From: Turnera subulata
Taxonomy: Eukaryota > Streptophyta > Magnoliopsida > Malpighiales > Passifloraceae
Length of the DNA: 64,000 nt
Assembly (NCBI GenBank): GCA_028386065.3
Contig: JAKUCV010002172.1
Coordinates: 285,338-349,337, forward strand
Reading direction: 5' to 3'
In this document: positions 34,601-48,858 of the stretch, in pieces
How the letters are laid out: every line of letters starts with the position of its first letter
How positions within the stretch are numbered: the stretch's first letter is position 1
Notes under the pieces: generated by a model
Told to the model about the DNA's origin: nothing
The model's input: only the letters and a program-made list of their open reading frames with translations
Database searches by the model: none
Translations under genes and position numbers: made by a program

Positions 34601-37600
34601 CTAGCCACCCAGGGAAAAGGAACAAAAAATGTTCTTCGTCTTTAAGTGAATTATGATACATTCTTTATCACTCTGTCGACTCAACAATCAGAGTTGTGAA
34701 TTGGTGTGAAATTTCATTCCCAAATGTGATTTCTGCATAAATTGCATACCGTTGTTTATGTTTATAGGACCACATGTTTCTTCCACAATAAGGTTTGGGA
34801 TGTTCTCTCGATGATGTTTTAAGTATGAGGTGATAGAATTGCCATTTGGCATTTCTCAAGTTGTCCAAGGTGTGACAATCATGCCAATCTTTTTTGCTGA
34901 TTCAAAGACTAATGTGAAACTGCAGAATTATTTTAAAAGAACTGAACTGATCCCACAACCATAGATGTCTTAATTTCACAAAATGGGCTTCCAGTTGTCC
35001 ATAATCTCTAGGGTCATTTTAGCTATGCTTACCCTGGTCTATTGGGAAATAGATTTCTGGCAGCCAAGAACAATTACACTTGTTATTACAGCCTTTCCCT
35101 TTTAGTCTTGTATGTGGTGTAAGAGGCAGAAGGTTGGTGATGATTCCATACTAGCATCGTGATGTAAAGAACCATTGCTTTTTGCATGAAGCCTTGCACA
35201 ATGGCTTCTTTCTTGGGAGCTTCATTTTTTTTGGCATCATCTATCAGCCTGGTTAAACTTGACGCCCTAGTTCTAATATTCCTGGGTTGTTGCAACAGCT
35301 TATGGACTTTGAATCTTTTGAGGTTCAGAATAAGACCTGGAGGCAATTTGTGTTTTGATGCATCTTTAATTCTTTTGCTGTAATAGTTTTTAGCATCAAG
35401 TTTACTTTTATGGTCATAAATATAAAATTCCACTATTTTTCCGTCTTTCTAGTTCTTACTAAAATTTTCTTCATTTTCGCTCATATGAATGTGAGTATTG
35501 AAACAACTGAAGCTTTTATGATGTCAGTTATACATTTCCATTATTTTTCTGTCCTCCCAGTTCTTAATAAACTTGTCTTGTTTTGCTCGCATATGAATTA
35601 AAGTAATGAAACCACTGAAAAGTGTGGATACTTTCTTGTTATGGTCTGCCTTGTTGATATTTGCTAATTCAGTGTATATAAAAGTAGGATCAGATCACAG
35701 TTACTGTTTCCAGACATACTTGGAGCTGACAAGGTTGATAGTCTTAGGATGGTTTATCAACGATTCAGTTATGCCTTTTTAGTATAGATTGGATTTTAGT
35801 ATTAATTTTGTTTTCTTTTGCAGGGTTACTGTAACTTTCTACCTGAAGAAAAGTTGCTTGAAGCAGTACAAGTTGGGCAGGTTGTATCTTTTATTTAAGA
35901 AAGAAAGCTTTTTTTTTCTAGCATTTTTCGATTCCAAGTTCATGACTGTCTTTGCATTTTACTTGTAGAACATGAACCCCTCTATGTAGCATACTCTGGC
36001 TGTGTTTTCACGCTTTAGCAGTGGTAATCTGTTTGATGGCCATATATTGTAAATTTGTCATGGTCTCCTTTGAAGGAGAATAGTATTAGAAGTTTGATAG
36101 AATTGAGGCATCATCCTTAGATAATAAGAGGGTTTAGATCACCAGAGGAAATTTGCTACCTCCTCCCTTTATAAAAATCAGGCTTATAAACTTCTTTCTA
36201 AATTCTGTAAACAGATCACAACAAAGAATTCAGGATACTATGAAAAAAAAAAAATGTTCTACATGGTTCTAGAATTTCACGCCCTTGAAGATAAGTATTC
36301 TTACTGGCACTCCACAACTTCAAATGAGATCAAATCTTCATTCGTCCCAAATCCCCATACAATTGTCACAAAGAGTTCTTCCACCAAAGTGTTCTTATTC
36401 CACGCCCAAAAAAACAAGATGACTGTTGTACTTCTTACCATTAACCCAAACATTTCAGTATCAAGAGTGCAACCCTCATTGCAAGAAATCACTGATGTTT
36501 ACCTTTCAGATTTGAATAATCAGCATAGAAGCTTTCAGAACTTTATTTTTATGCTTCGCGAATCATCATTGCGACACTGTTATGCTCTAAGTTATAGATG
36601 AGAAAATATGTGCACTCACATATCTTGCATTCGGTGTCCAACGTCTATATGTACTTCTTTACCTATTTATTGTTCATAGATATGTGCATGTATCTACATG
36701 TATGTGCAGCTAGGAACCAGTCGAATGTGAATGCATTTTGGAAATCATTTGCTATTTTTGTTTACAAGTTTGGCCTCTACATCAAAGCATTTATTTTTAA
36801 ACTCTTGGATGTTCACTAAAGCCAGGATGCGGTGCGAGCAATTTGCAGTGAGGTGGAGGATTTAGTGAAGAAATGTGGGAAACCAAAAATGCTTGATGCA
36901 ATCAAATTACCTCCTCCAGAGCTATATAAGCATGTGGAGGTAGTGCTCCTCTGCCTTCCTTGTCGAACATGTGGCATTCTTGACTTCCTGAACTTCTGGT
37001 ACTAATTTATATGTATATTAAAATTGTGATATACTGCTAACTTTATATGGCGAAAGACTGGATAAAATTGCTGCAGTGGTAGATATGCTGTATAGCCTAT
37101 ATTATACAAATCATTGCTTCTACTAATACAATTGACATTGAACTGTTCATGCAAAGAAAAATATGTTTTGATGTGTTGAGTTGCTGAAGTTGTATCTTGT
37201 ATGAAGAGTCCCTAGGATTGGAAAATAGACCTTCTGCTTTATCTTTTTGAAAAAGTTTTCCTTCTAATGTTTTGAGGACAATTACTTCTGATCTTGTTTT
37301 GCGATGTTTTCTTGATTATATATTGCTGCAAGTGCTTGTTGACACACTTATTTCTCAAAACAGTTCAGGATAAAGAGTAGCATTTATTATCCTGTCGCAG
37401 GATATTGTAGGTGATGAGTTGGTAACTGTGCTACAAATTAAAAGCAAAATACCAAGGAGGAAGGCGCTTGCATCATTGGAAGAAAAGGTTATTGGAGTTC
37501 TTACAGAAAAAGGATATGTAACTACAGATGGCAGTTTGGGAACAATAGAAACAGTGGCAGAATTGATTGAGCATGAAGATGAGGATGAGGAAATTATTGT

Positions 37601-40600
37601 AGAAGGTGAAGTAGATGAAGGGGATGTTCACATAAAGCCAACTGAATGCAAATTCTCTCATGTAGTAAGTCCCAGTTTGGATTTTTAATGTGCTTCCCTT
37701 CAACCATGCTACATGTGCCTCATCTTTTCGCTTGGAACATAGTTAATCTCTAACTTGAGGTCGCTGAAGCCTTGATTTTTCTGCCAGCTGTTTTCTGAAG
37801 TAGATGTGAAGCTGGTTTTCAAAGAAGTTACATCCAAATTCCTGCGGAGGCGGATTGTGGAGGTACTGACGAACATAGTTGTTAATTTATACCAATAACT
37901 ACCCAATTTTAGTGGGACATACTAACCTTGTACTTATGTCACACTAAACTTTCATCTCACATTTTTCCTAATGTTGAAAATTCGGTGTAGTTAGGTTCTT
38001 AGCAACCTTTCAATGTATGAAGGATTTGCTCCAAACATCAAAGAAGTGAACCCAAAATGAGTCAGAGATTGTTGGTTTCAGTTGTGAGACTTTCCTCCAA
38101 AATGCTAGATTTCTGCTCCAATTTTTATGGTTGAAGCATGGAAGAATTCTGCTGATCTAGCACACTGATCATTTTGCCCAACACATGCAGCTCTCTGTCT
38201 TCAAAATCAATGATTCTGTTACCAAATGTGTCATGTAAAATTTCAAGAATGTGCACCATCTTTTCTTTTTTCTTTTTTCATCCTAAGAAAAGATTCAACC
38301 TTAAATTTTTGAAAAATAGAACTTCTCAATCTGTTCAAATGAGACTTTTGTGCCTTTATTCACTACAATGTTTCTTTTTTCTCTTTTAATTTTTTTGGAT
38401 ACATAGATGTAGGCAAACCCATTCTCCTGTAATACTATCACATTAGGTTGGCTGTTGAACCATATCCTACAAAGCTCATGCCTTTCGCTACACACAGTTA
38501 TCAAGTGTTTTACAGGCAATGGAATTTCTCTTTATTTGGTGGTGGAATTGTTCAAATATGCATATTGTTGCCATGTTTGTGTCTAAGCACTAGGTAAACC
38601 ATTCCCATTAAGGTACTGAATATTGAAATAGTTTGAGAATGAAGCTTAGGACCCAGATAATTGGCCAGCTGCAGAAGTTCATGCCTTTCATTTTACATTG
38701 GGACTGATGTAGGGTGGAAAAAGAAGTGATGGACGTACCCCAGCAGCTATACGTCCAATTGATGCAAGATGTGGATTACTCCCTAGGGCTCATGGAAGTG
38801 CTCTTTTTACCCGTGGTGAAACACAGGTACACATGCCTTCTCTTTGTTGAAAACTTGTATCCCTTTTGACTATATTGATTGTGCTGTTAAAGTCTACAAA
38901 TTTGCTTTTCTGCAATGATAGAAGTTATTTAGATCATCACTTAATAGTTGATGCTTGATACGCTAAGTTCTTCAAAAACAATTAAGTGAACGATAATATT
39001 CTTTTGTGCATCAACCACCCCAGTTATCTACACAGATTGTTGTTGTAGCATTTTTTCCAATTTTTGGCTGGGGAAGTTTTGCTAACTCGTACCTTCTTTT
39101 CTTTGTAGTACACCATCTTGAGCATTGAGTGAGTCTATCCTTGAATCTGCAACTAATTTTAGGTTTTGGTAATGTCTGAGGACATAACGTGTTCTCCTAA
39201 AAAATTGCCTTATTGTCAGTCACTCTTTGTTCTCCAAGTCAGTGCTTCCTAGTGTTTGTTTGTTTCTTTAATTACTACCTTATTAAACTAATGCACCATT
39301 GGACCAATTTTTTCTTCTTACATGCTTTTGCTGCTTTGCTTTATTTTGATGATATTGATTTGATTGGAAGCCTCCCATTTGTAAACAGTTTGCTACCTTG
39401 CAGTCTTTTGCTTTCATGAAGTTTGAATTATGCTGACTGTATCATGGATTTGTTTATATATTATTAGTTCAACATTGTTGGACACATTAGTTGACCCTAC
39501 GTTTGGATTTTATTATGTAACAAGAATGATGCTTAACTTCCCAGTTCTCTTACCATGTTCCATCTCAGTAGCTGTCACTTTGGCAATTGTTAGTTTATGA
39601 CACTGCTTTTGCTTTTACAGTCTCTGGCGGTGGTTACACTTGGTGATAAACAGATGGCGCAAAGGGTAGACAACCTTGTGGATGATGAGGAGTTCAAGAG
39701 GTTCTACCTTCAGGTCTGTTGGGATTACTTTCTTCTTTTAGCTGATATTAATTTCACGGCATCAGTAATGGTTGTGTTTTATGAAAGCAAATTACATAAC
39801 CTTCTGTTTGGTGCTCCTATTTATCAATTTCCCTAGTGAAACATTACCAATTATTCAGGCTTTTTATTTGATATTGAAGATCTAGATTTTATGCCTTTTT
39901 ATTGAGCAAGACTTTTTACTTGACTAGCAGGCCAGATCTGTTCTGATTTGTGGTCTTCTGCTCATTAACTTTAGTTACATTGACAATGTCTACACTTTAC
40001 AGGCAAAAATCCACTTGTTGGAATGTTCCTCTGCATGCATGGAACTACTTCTTGGTGCTCATCAGTATATGTACTCCCTGCATGCGTGCTATATTATGAT
40101 TCTTGATGATGAAGATTTAATTATGTAGTTCAAACCAATTTATTTTTTTTTGCTATGGTCTGCCATAAAGTTTCTCAAATTTGATCTTATCTTACTCCCA
40201 AAAGATGAAGCCAGCTAATGTGCTACAATTCTTTTTCTGCAATGTTCCAGTACTCATTTCCGCCATCATGTGTTGGGGAAGTAGGGAGGATTGGAGCACC
40301 TAGTAGAAGAGAAATTGGTCATGGAATGCTTGCAGAGAGAGCTCTTGCACCTATACTGCCTGAAGACGATAATTTTCCTTATACTGTACGAGTTGAAAGT
40401 ACAATCACCGAAAGCAATGGCTCTTCAAGGTCAATTGCTGCATCTTTTTAGCTTGTAGTCTTGTTTTTTCCCTTCTGCAGTGCACCTGTCAATTCTTTTG
40501 ATTGTCAGTTAAGTCTTCTATTTACCTGTTAGTGGCCGTTATAAACAGCATGGCCTCTGTATGTGGCGGCTGCTTGGCATTACAAGATGCTGGGGTTCCT

Positions 40601-43600
40601 ATAAAGTGCTCGATTGCTGGTATAGCCATGGGTATGGTTTTGGACACTGAAGAATTTGGAGGGGATGGGAAACCACTTATTCTCTCTGACATAACTGGAT
40701 CTGAAGATGCTTCTGGGGATATGGATTTCAAAGTAACATTTACTGGAATTTCCCGACTTATATTAGATGCATCCTACTTACAGAAGCTAAATATTAATGG
40801 AAATTTTAAATGATTAATTGAGTTCAGAGGCTTTGGACTTGCAAATTATTTTGACCTTGTAGGCTCGGTGATTGTAGGTTGCTGGAAATGAAGATGGAGT
40901 AACTGCATTTCAGATGGATATAAAGGTCTTGATCGTTTTAAAAGTCTGCATATTCTGTTCCAGCCAATTTCTATGTTACATATGTTTTGCTTAGACAGTG
41001 TGCTTTAACTCTGAAGGACCCACTATCAGTAACTGCAAGCACTTCATATGTTCTTTTGACTGTTGTGTGATTTGGTTAGTTATATTGCATAACTTGTACA
41101 CCATAGACTATATTCCTGTTTGATGTGATAGGTTGGAGGAATTACTTTACCCGTCATGAGACAAGCACTGCTACAGGCGAGGGATGGCCGAAGGCATATT
41201 CTTGGTAGTTCTCGTAAATCATTTTTTTTATCATCCAGTTAAATGATTATTTAAGTGCTTGGAGGTATTGTTATGCTGTAAGTAGAATATGATGGTTCCA
41301 TTTTATTCTCAAGGGGGCTTAAATAAGGTTAAGCATTTTTAGTTTAAAAAATATTCAGAGTACAAATTTTGTCTTAAGTCCTTCCATTTTTTATTATTTC
41401 GTGTCCAAGACCTTGTGAATACTGTTGGCTTTTTGATAATTGAAGTCAACAAGGGTCGACAAGGTTCTTTTGCTTGGCCTAACCAGCCAGGTTTTATATA
41501 CCTTGCTGGTCCCTTGTTGGCAGGCAATCTATTAGAATCAATGTGAGCCCCTGTTGGGCCAATTACATGCTGTGGCTTGTGATGTGGTAGCCTCCCCTCC
41601 CCTATCCTGACCCTTTTCTGCAAGCATTTTGATCAGTCTGTTTCAGTTAAGTCTTGTTTATTTTTTAAATTCAATTATGCAGCTGAAATGTTGAAGTGCT
41701 CACCTGCACCTTCTCATAAGCTTTCCAAGCATGCCCCATTGATTTATGTTATGAAGGTTTGTCTATCTTCCATGGGTCTTTTTTCTCTTCTTGGCTGGTT
41801 GGAACTTAACTTTGACACTTTATGGCATGTGATATCTCATTCCAAGGACTGCTGTTGATTGCAGGTTCATCCGAAGAAAATCAACATGATCATTGGGTCT
41901 GGTGGGAAAAAGGTAAAAAGTATCATTGACGAAACTGGAGTGGAGGCTATTGAGACGCAAGATGATGGAACTGTAAGACCACATACAGAGAAGATTTTTC
42001 AGAAAATCTATAAGAAAGGAAAACAAGAGGAGGTGTATTCCATTGCTTTGCTTGAGGATGACATGTTCATTTTTGCCTCAGGTAAAAATTACAGCAAGAG
42101 ATTCGTCAAGTCTGGAGAGGTCAAAAACTATCATTACTAATTTGACAATAGTTCCAAAAGTTGGTGACATCTACAGGTGTGTCTTCTCGTTATTCTCTTG
42201 TCTCAGTTCCTCTCATTCTTCTTTTCTTTGGTGCATTTTTGATACATCATATTAAGATTGAGAGGGGGAAAGTTGAGACGCCATATTCCTTTTTCTCATT
42301 CTATGGGGAAGATAATTTGAAATTTCAATCATGCTTAATGAAACTTATGCAAATTAATGGATAGATTACTGGTGGTAGTTCACTAGTATTCATTAGTGCA
42401 CATGCATCATCCTTGTATTTTAGTGGCATTTTGACACAAAAGAATTATTTTCATTGTCCATGCTGTTGGAAACCTTGCTACTTTGTCCTGTGCGATAATG
42501 CTATGTAATAGCTGGAAAGAGTTTGTATGACTGAAAAATTTTAACCTTGACAAAAGGCAAGCTTGGGTTTTTGTTATGAATTGATATCTTGAGAAGATAT
42601 CAGTATCTTTTCAAATTCAAAAGTAGACAAACAGGAGCTGAAGTTTAGGGCCTTTAATTCCTATTATTCCCTAATCCTTAGTTTCCTATTTAGAATAGGA
42701 TTCTCTTTAAATTCTTCCTGATTTTAGGATCTTTAATATCTGTGATTTTCTTATCTTTAATTTCCTATTTAGCATAGGATGCTCTTTAAGATGTTTCCTT
42801 GTTTAGTTTTGCCTAAGTCCTATTTAAAGGACATGCTATGAAATAAAAAAGGGGACAAGTCAGAATTCCTAGCAATTGCTATTGAGATATAAGTTCTCTC
42901 TCTAACGAGAACTAAGGTCTAAGGCTCCCTTCAACGAGTCTACCAACCATAGGGAAATCAAAGAAGCGTGGTAAGGGAAAATCTTCTCTGCCCGAACCCG
43001 ACTTCTCCCTACAGCCTTCCATTAATCGCCGTGTGACCCGATCCTTGGCTCAGCAGATTCATAACAGTTTTGCTTACGGGTTTATACTGAGACAATACAA
43101 AATGGGTAAAGTACTTTCTTTTGCTGTGTGTTCTAGGGCACTGTTGCTTGAGGATTGTTAGTTTTGTAATATATTTGCTGTTTGGTTGATTTTTTTAATT
43201 CAATTACATGACTTTCCTTGTACTTGGTAATCAGGAACTGTGAAATCAAATCAATAGCTCCTTATGGGCTTTTTGTGGAGATATCTCCTGGGCTTGAGGT
43301 ATCTACTTCTGATTAACAAGTTTACTGAAAGTTGACTTCTGGATCATACAGCCTGTTAAATTTAGGTTGACCTATAATTTACTATCCGCATAAATAAATA
43401 TCTTTGTAGAATGCTAAAAGTTTCTGTTGTTCATGTTTCATGATGCTTGTAGCTCCAATTGTCAATTATTTGAATGAAAAAGATAATTGATTAATATTCA
43501 CATTCCAGATTTTCATCCTCAATCCATATATTAATATTTTCACCATATCTCTGTATATTGTCAGCTTCTGATGTTAAATTAAGGATTACTGTTTTGTTTC

Positions 43601-45466
43601 CAGTAAAAGAGATAATTAAGATTTTTGTGTATACTGTTGCTTGATCTTTAATTTTAGCAAAATAGCATCAGGTTTCTTGGTGAAGTGCTAAAATATCCAA
43701 TTCTCATGTTTCATGATGCTTGCAGCTCCAGCTGTCACCCATTTGAGTGAGAAGAACGATTAAGTAATATTGGCATTCAATTTTCATCCTCGTCAATGTA
43801 TCAATGTTTTCACCATTTCTTTTTATATTTTCAGCTTCTGCAGTTAAAATTGAGGCTTACTCTTTTCATTCCTTCAAAGAAGATAGATTGAATATTGCAT
43901 TGATAAGATTTCTATGTACAAGGTTGCTTGATATTTTATTTTGGCAAAGAAAACTATGCAATGTAGTTTAGTTGTGATTTGGTAAAGGAAAAGAAAGTTT
44001 AAAGATTCTACAATTTTTGGTATCCTGTAGGGACTATGCCATATCAGCGAGTTGACTGGGAGCTGGCTGTCTAAGGCAGAAGATGTAAGCATGCATTTCA
44101 TTTTCTGCTTTCTTAAGCAAGACGAACTGTTTTACGGGAATTTCATGGATTAATTTTCTTGCAACTCTTTCTCTACAGGCTTTTAAAGTTGGAGACCGGG
44201 TTGATGTTAAACTTATTGAGGTAGGAATGATGTTTTGTGATGAAAATATTGAAGTTTAAAATTTTAGGCGGAGCCTATGTTCTCCATTAAATTGCATTAA
44301 TTATCCTTCTAGAGGAAAGGGAAAAGTAATGAAGATACTGAGAGCTAACAAATTCATTCATTTTGATGGATAACTAGGTTTGCGCTTATTGTTGGCATTT
44401 TTCTCTCTCTTTCTTGCTTTCATTCAATAATTGGATCTTCTTATTGAAACAAATGGGAAACTTTTAATCTTTTGAAACTTAGCTCCACTGTCGTGTTATG
44501 ATGGGGACAATTCACGGGCCAACCTCTGTTCGTGCTTGTCATACCCATGTGCTGTCCATCCCATTTTGCATTGGATGTGAGAACCCATCTTCACATTGAA
44601 ATTACATGATCCGCTCCATGCGTCTGCTTAGCCTGTGATGAGAAGTTCTTCAGATATCAGATATCACATCATAGGCAAAAGAAAGTGATATATCAATCTG
44701 TAATTTTAAGTGTCATTGGCTGGTAGATTCAGCCTTTACTCATCCAGCATCTTCAGATAAAATAAATTATAGCTTCCTCTTTGAAGATTCAAAGATTCTG
44801 CTACACAAAAGTTGGATTGAAGATGTAATTTTCCTCTGCTGATAATTATTTTTATCTGGTAACTTTTATAGCTTGGTCATATTGTTGATGATTTTGTTTC
44901 TATTGATGTTTTTCTTGGGTAGCACGTCACTGTGTTTCTGTTGCAGAGGAAAAGGAAATTATTTGCAGAGCAATCTGTGAATGGCTCTGCATGGTTCATA
45001 CCATACTGTAGAAGTAATTGTATCATGGACCTAATATTCGTGGCTCAAGTTTTCCTGTAATTATCTCTCTTTTAATTACGAACTTGATATGCAGGTAAAT
45101 GATAAGGGACATCTTCGCCTTAGCCGTAAGGCACTTCTTCCTGAACCAACTCAAGAGAAGTCTACTGAGAATAAACAAGCAAGTGACCCCACCAAAACAG
45201 CTGTTTCATCAACTGATAGTTTGTATGAAGAGGAGACTGAAGCGTCACAGGATAAACCCAGCGGTCAAAAACTTGTAGATTCCTCAGAAAGATTAGAGGA
45301 AACACACCATCCACAAAAGAGGGTTTATAAGAGAGGAGCTGGCTCTACCAAAGATGTGGAAGAAATCAAGAAAGGTAGGCCCAGAAAGAGCAGGAGTAAA
45401 GCTGTCAGCAGCATTACCAGCGAAGATAAAAGTAGTTTAGTGAATGGAGAAGCAAAGATTGGCTAG
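31648..45466 (+). CDS. PNP1: Chloroplast polyribonucleotide nucleotidyltransferase (PNPase), 24 exons
   Basis: Phosphorolytic 3'-5' exoribonuclease/polymerase that matures and degrades chloroplast RNA. Exons: 31648-31944, 32234-32302, 32636-32742, 32828-32870, 33637-33720, 34128-34192, 34292-34448, 35824-35880, 36826-36939, 37401-37664, 37788-37862, 38713-38826, 39621-39713, 40251-40429, 40549-40732, 40878-40925, 41132-41204, 41683-41756, 41865-41972, 42082-42176, 43235-43298, 44031-44084, 44179-44220, 45095-45466. All introns are GT-AG and the phases join without a stop into 943 codons, close to the Arabidopsis length (about 920). Residues 1-75 are Ser/Arg-rich, a transit peptide. RNase PH core 1 is about 95-330, and a linker with an acidic run is about 330-425. 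Core 2 (440-690) has [17 protein letters not shown] (522-538), [10 protein letters not shown] and the catalytic GDMDFK (629-634). KH has GSGGKK (710-715), S1 is 763-835, and the last 110 residues are a hydrophilic, lysine-rich tail. Exon boundaries were read by homology and splice sites; transcript data would be decisive. Confidence 0.95.
42572..43066 (+). mobile_element. Solo LTR in intron 20 of the PNPase gene
   Basis: The ends are TGTTATGAAT and ATTCATAACA, a perfect 10-bp inverted pair, flanked by GTTTT at 42567-42571 and 43067-43071. A TATTTAAA box at 42821 followed by AAATAAAAAA near 42841 fits a plus-oriented LTR with promoter and polyadenylation signal. No internal sequence remains. 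The superfamily is not decided by the sequence; TGTTA...TAACA ends are common in plant copia LTRs. It lies in the same orientation as the gene. Confidence 0.85.
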
Positions 45467-46640
45467 ATAGTATTTTTGGATCATATTCGTTGACAAGATT
45501 GCCATACTCGTCAAGAAGACGAGAACGCTGGCCGGAAGTGAAGGTATGACTAAACTACCTCTAGTATCGTTACTCTCTGTATCTCCCAATCAAACATTGA
45601 CCATGGTTATTAACATATTATCATGCGAGTAACAAATGTGTGGTTAATTTAGCTTCAATGCCTTGGTCGGTCTACTAATAATAGCGTCAGCCACATATTT
45701 GGATGGGACCGAAGCTAATATATATACCCTGTATACATGCGCTTGCATAATATATAACACTTGTACCTGCAGGAAAATGGCTGGGACTCTTTCGTTGATA
45801 GAATTGGTGAGCTTGCATAATGACTGGAGTGATGGCAGTACCGTCAACTAATTACAAAGTTCTCTTGTGCCCCCTGAAGAAAATTTTACGGTACCGCAAG
45901 ATTCATTCTTTGAACCAAAATTCCCCTTGTTTACTTGGGGATATGGATTTTCAGAATACGGAAAGTTTTGATGCATAGGCTATGTCACCACTTAAACCCT
46001 CTATGTTTACGTTAAATCTATTTGCTCCTTGCATCATCTGCGTTAAGGTGGATCACCTTGTTGGCTCCTTTTTCTTCCCCTTGAAGATGGATTACTTGTT
46101 GCATCTTTCTTGTGGGGGTTTTGTTGTAATGTTGGTCTTTGAGTATTGCTATTGTGATAATGTATAGCTTAAACAAAAGTTTATGTTAATTGCATGGATT
46201 GCAACTTGCCTTGCAGGTTGCATTTGGTAGTTGATTAAAATTAATGTCTCCGAAATGTAATAGGTTCAGTTCAAGACCAGCATTGATGTTTGAGAGTAAC
46301 GCTTGGAAGCTGAAAGGTTTCAGGCGAGACTTTTGAGGATAAATTACTTACAGGGAGGATTTTAATAACCTGACTCCTGCCTCAGATATGATAGTCAGAT
46401 ACCAGAAATTGGATACAGGCATTATGGCTAAACCCTCCAAACAAATGTTGAAATTTGACTGAAGATTTGGCCTTGTGGCATGAAATTTGCTTCAATTTTG
46501 CGGATAGATGACAAGAGATCCTTGGATAAAAAAAAAAAAAACTGACAAGAGATTCAACTGTTGAGCCTCTATTAACTGTTTTATTGAAGTTTGGGTCGTG
46601 TAGGAAGGATGTCATTTCTTCTTAACCTTGAGGTGCGGTT
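45467..46640 (+). other. 3' untranslated region of the PNPase gene and downstream spacer
   Basis: The transcript probably continues past the TAG at 45464-45466. A consensus donor (AAG/GTATGAC, intron from 45544) and acceptor (TACCTGCAG ending at 45772) suggest a 3' UTR intron of about 229 bp. The polyadenylation site is not obvious; AT-rich sequence around 46155-46190 is a candidate. No other gene is seen up to 46640. Confidence 0.45.
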
Positions 46641-46731
46641 GCGCACATGCTAGCCTTCTAGGTTTATTCACGTTTAAATGAAAAAAAAATTGCTGGTTGT
46701 GGGACGCATGCTCATTAACGAGAAAATTTGG

Positions 46732-47753
46732 ACCCCCACTAAACACTATGATTGACCTGCAAGCGCACAGCGTCTATTATAACAATCAATGTCGATCCTA
46801 TAGAAAATACTTTAAATACTACGCCAATAACAACTAGAAAATAGTTTAAATACTACGCCAATAACAACTTGTGATTATTTAGGAAGACTGATTATTGATG
46901 AGAGTTGTTAAGCTAAAATTGAAATAAGCAAATAAAAATAAAAGAAAGGAAAGTCAGCAAGGGTGTATGAATGTCGATTAAGCAATAATAAAACAACCTA
47001 GGAAGTCGGATTCACACAATCACTACTTATACAAATAATATATCCGTTTATTATCTTTGGATGTCTGTTGATTATTGTAGGCTAATTGCCCTAAAGTGTT
47101 AACTCTCAGCTCTCGTATGTTGAATCAACTATCTAGATTATAACTACCTAGTTCTTACTAGCATAGTTTGTAACTAAATTCGTTAAGCATAAACAATTTA
47201 TCAACCTTAAGAATAACAATTAACTTTCACATCACTAGTCTTCTTGTCAATCTATGATGTTCAGATCTAAAACCTAATCAACAACTTAGCTCTCGCATGT
47301 CGCCATCAACAAAGATTCAGATCTAAAATAATGTAAACTTGGTGATCAAGCAAGCAACAAATAATTCAACACACATAGATCAAACAAATACAACACATTC
47401 CAAGAACAATATATGATTAAAATTACAAAAAAAACATAAGAGTAATTGGCTACATTCCTAATCCTAGATCAAGGGTTTATTGAGCATAAAAATAATAAAA
47501 AACAAATCAATACAAGAATTCATCATGGAATCAAATAACAGAAAAACCAAATAAAGGGAGGTGTTGTCGAGTTTTGCAAAAAAAGGTGTAGTCGACTTTT
47601 GCAGCTCCTTGATGTCGATCTCCTTGCTTCAACTAATGACTTTGTACCTATGGATCTTCAATATCTTGCTGAAAAGTTGAGGGGAATAATCTTTTGGCCT
47701 TGCTATAGGAATCAACACCACTTAGAGGATCAAAAAGAGAAGAAACCAATAAC
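46732..47753. repeat. Unclassified repeat (family X), left part, split by the hAT element
   Basis: It begins with CAAGCGCACAGCG...CAATGTCGATCCTATAG, resembling AAGTGCACAGGG...CAAGGTCGTATCCACAG at 56271-56320. Both are followed by AT-rich non-coding sequence of similar composition (AAATTAAGC-, AAGCAATAATAAA- and GGATTCAC-type runs). A direct repeat containing ATACTACGCCAATAACAACT occurs at about 46810-46870. The unit resumes at 51178 beyond the hAT insertion. No ORF. The class is unknown to me. Confidence 0.45.
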
Positions 47754-48858
47754 CCCACTAGTAGGGGTGTAAACGAGCCGAGTCGAGCCGAGTAGTGCCT
47801 TGCTCGACTCGAGCTCGTTATATTTTTTCATTATTCGAGCTCGGCTCGTTAAGGCTTGTTAAGGCTCGTTTGCTTCGGTAGCTAGATCTCAGCTCGTTAA
47901 CGCTCGCTCGGTTAAGCTCGTTTAAGCTCGTTTAGGCTCGAATAATGTTAAAGTCCAAATATAACTGAACACTTAACCAGTAAATAGTTACAGAACCAAA
48001 TGCAGCTTACAACATCACAGTTCATCAAAGAAGTTAAATTTGCAACACATTACAATGAAGATAACAATTGCATTAAGTTTGGATGAGGCTCATCAGGTCA
48101 TCTTCCCCGTAGGTGCTCACTGCAAGCCTTGTACTCACGTTTTGTAGCAATTTCCCTTTCTCGTCGAATTGCTGCAAAGGAAGAACACACACACACACGC
48201 CGAGAAAAGATCAGAAATTTAAAAACAAAAAAGATAATACACCTGGTTTGAAACAAGATAATACACCTGTGATCAAGAATTGCTATTCTAATATCAAATC
48301 CAAAATTTAGTTCTTGGCAAACAAGGATGCATCAGCTAACACGAGAATTTATTGTTACTGCAACGTTATTTCTATCCATTCCGATGACATGATTAAAGGC
48401 TGGCCAAACTCAAACTTTGAATACATAAAGGATCAACATCTTAATTAATTAAGGCTCATGACTCTTTAGAAGGCCACAAACCACGTAAAGCATATCATCA
48501 TCATTTTCCACAGAAATATAATTCAAGCAACATCAAGTTTAGCAGCCAAACAAAAAAAGAATGCTCAATCAAATAAAAAGAGCAAAAGAGCATGGCAAAT
48601 CAACAAACATTAAAGAGCCACAAAAAACTGTACTTAGCAGTTCGTAAAGGTAGCATGACCAATAGCAAATGAGCTCAAACCAACAAACAGCTGAAAGTTA
48701 CAGATTTTTTTCTACCTTGCAATAGGGAGCAGCCAGCCATTGCAACTGTGCACTACTAATCGACCACCGGAAGAATAATTTCCTGTAGCTTCATCTCCTG
48801 TTTCAAAATAAAAAGATTACAATTTATTACGTTAACTAATACTTTTTACAAATTCATA

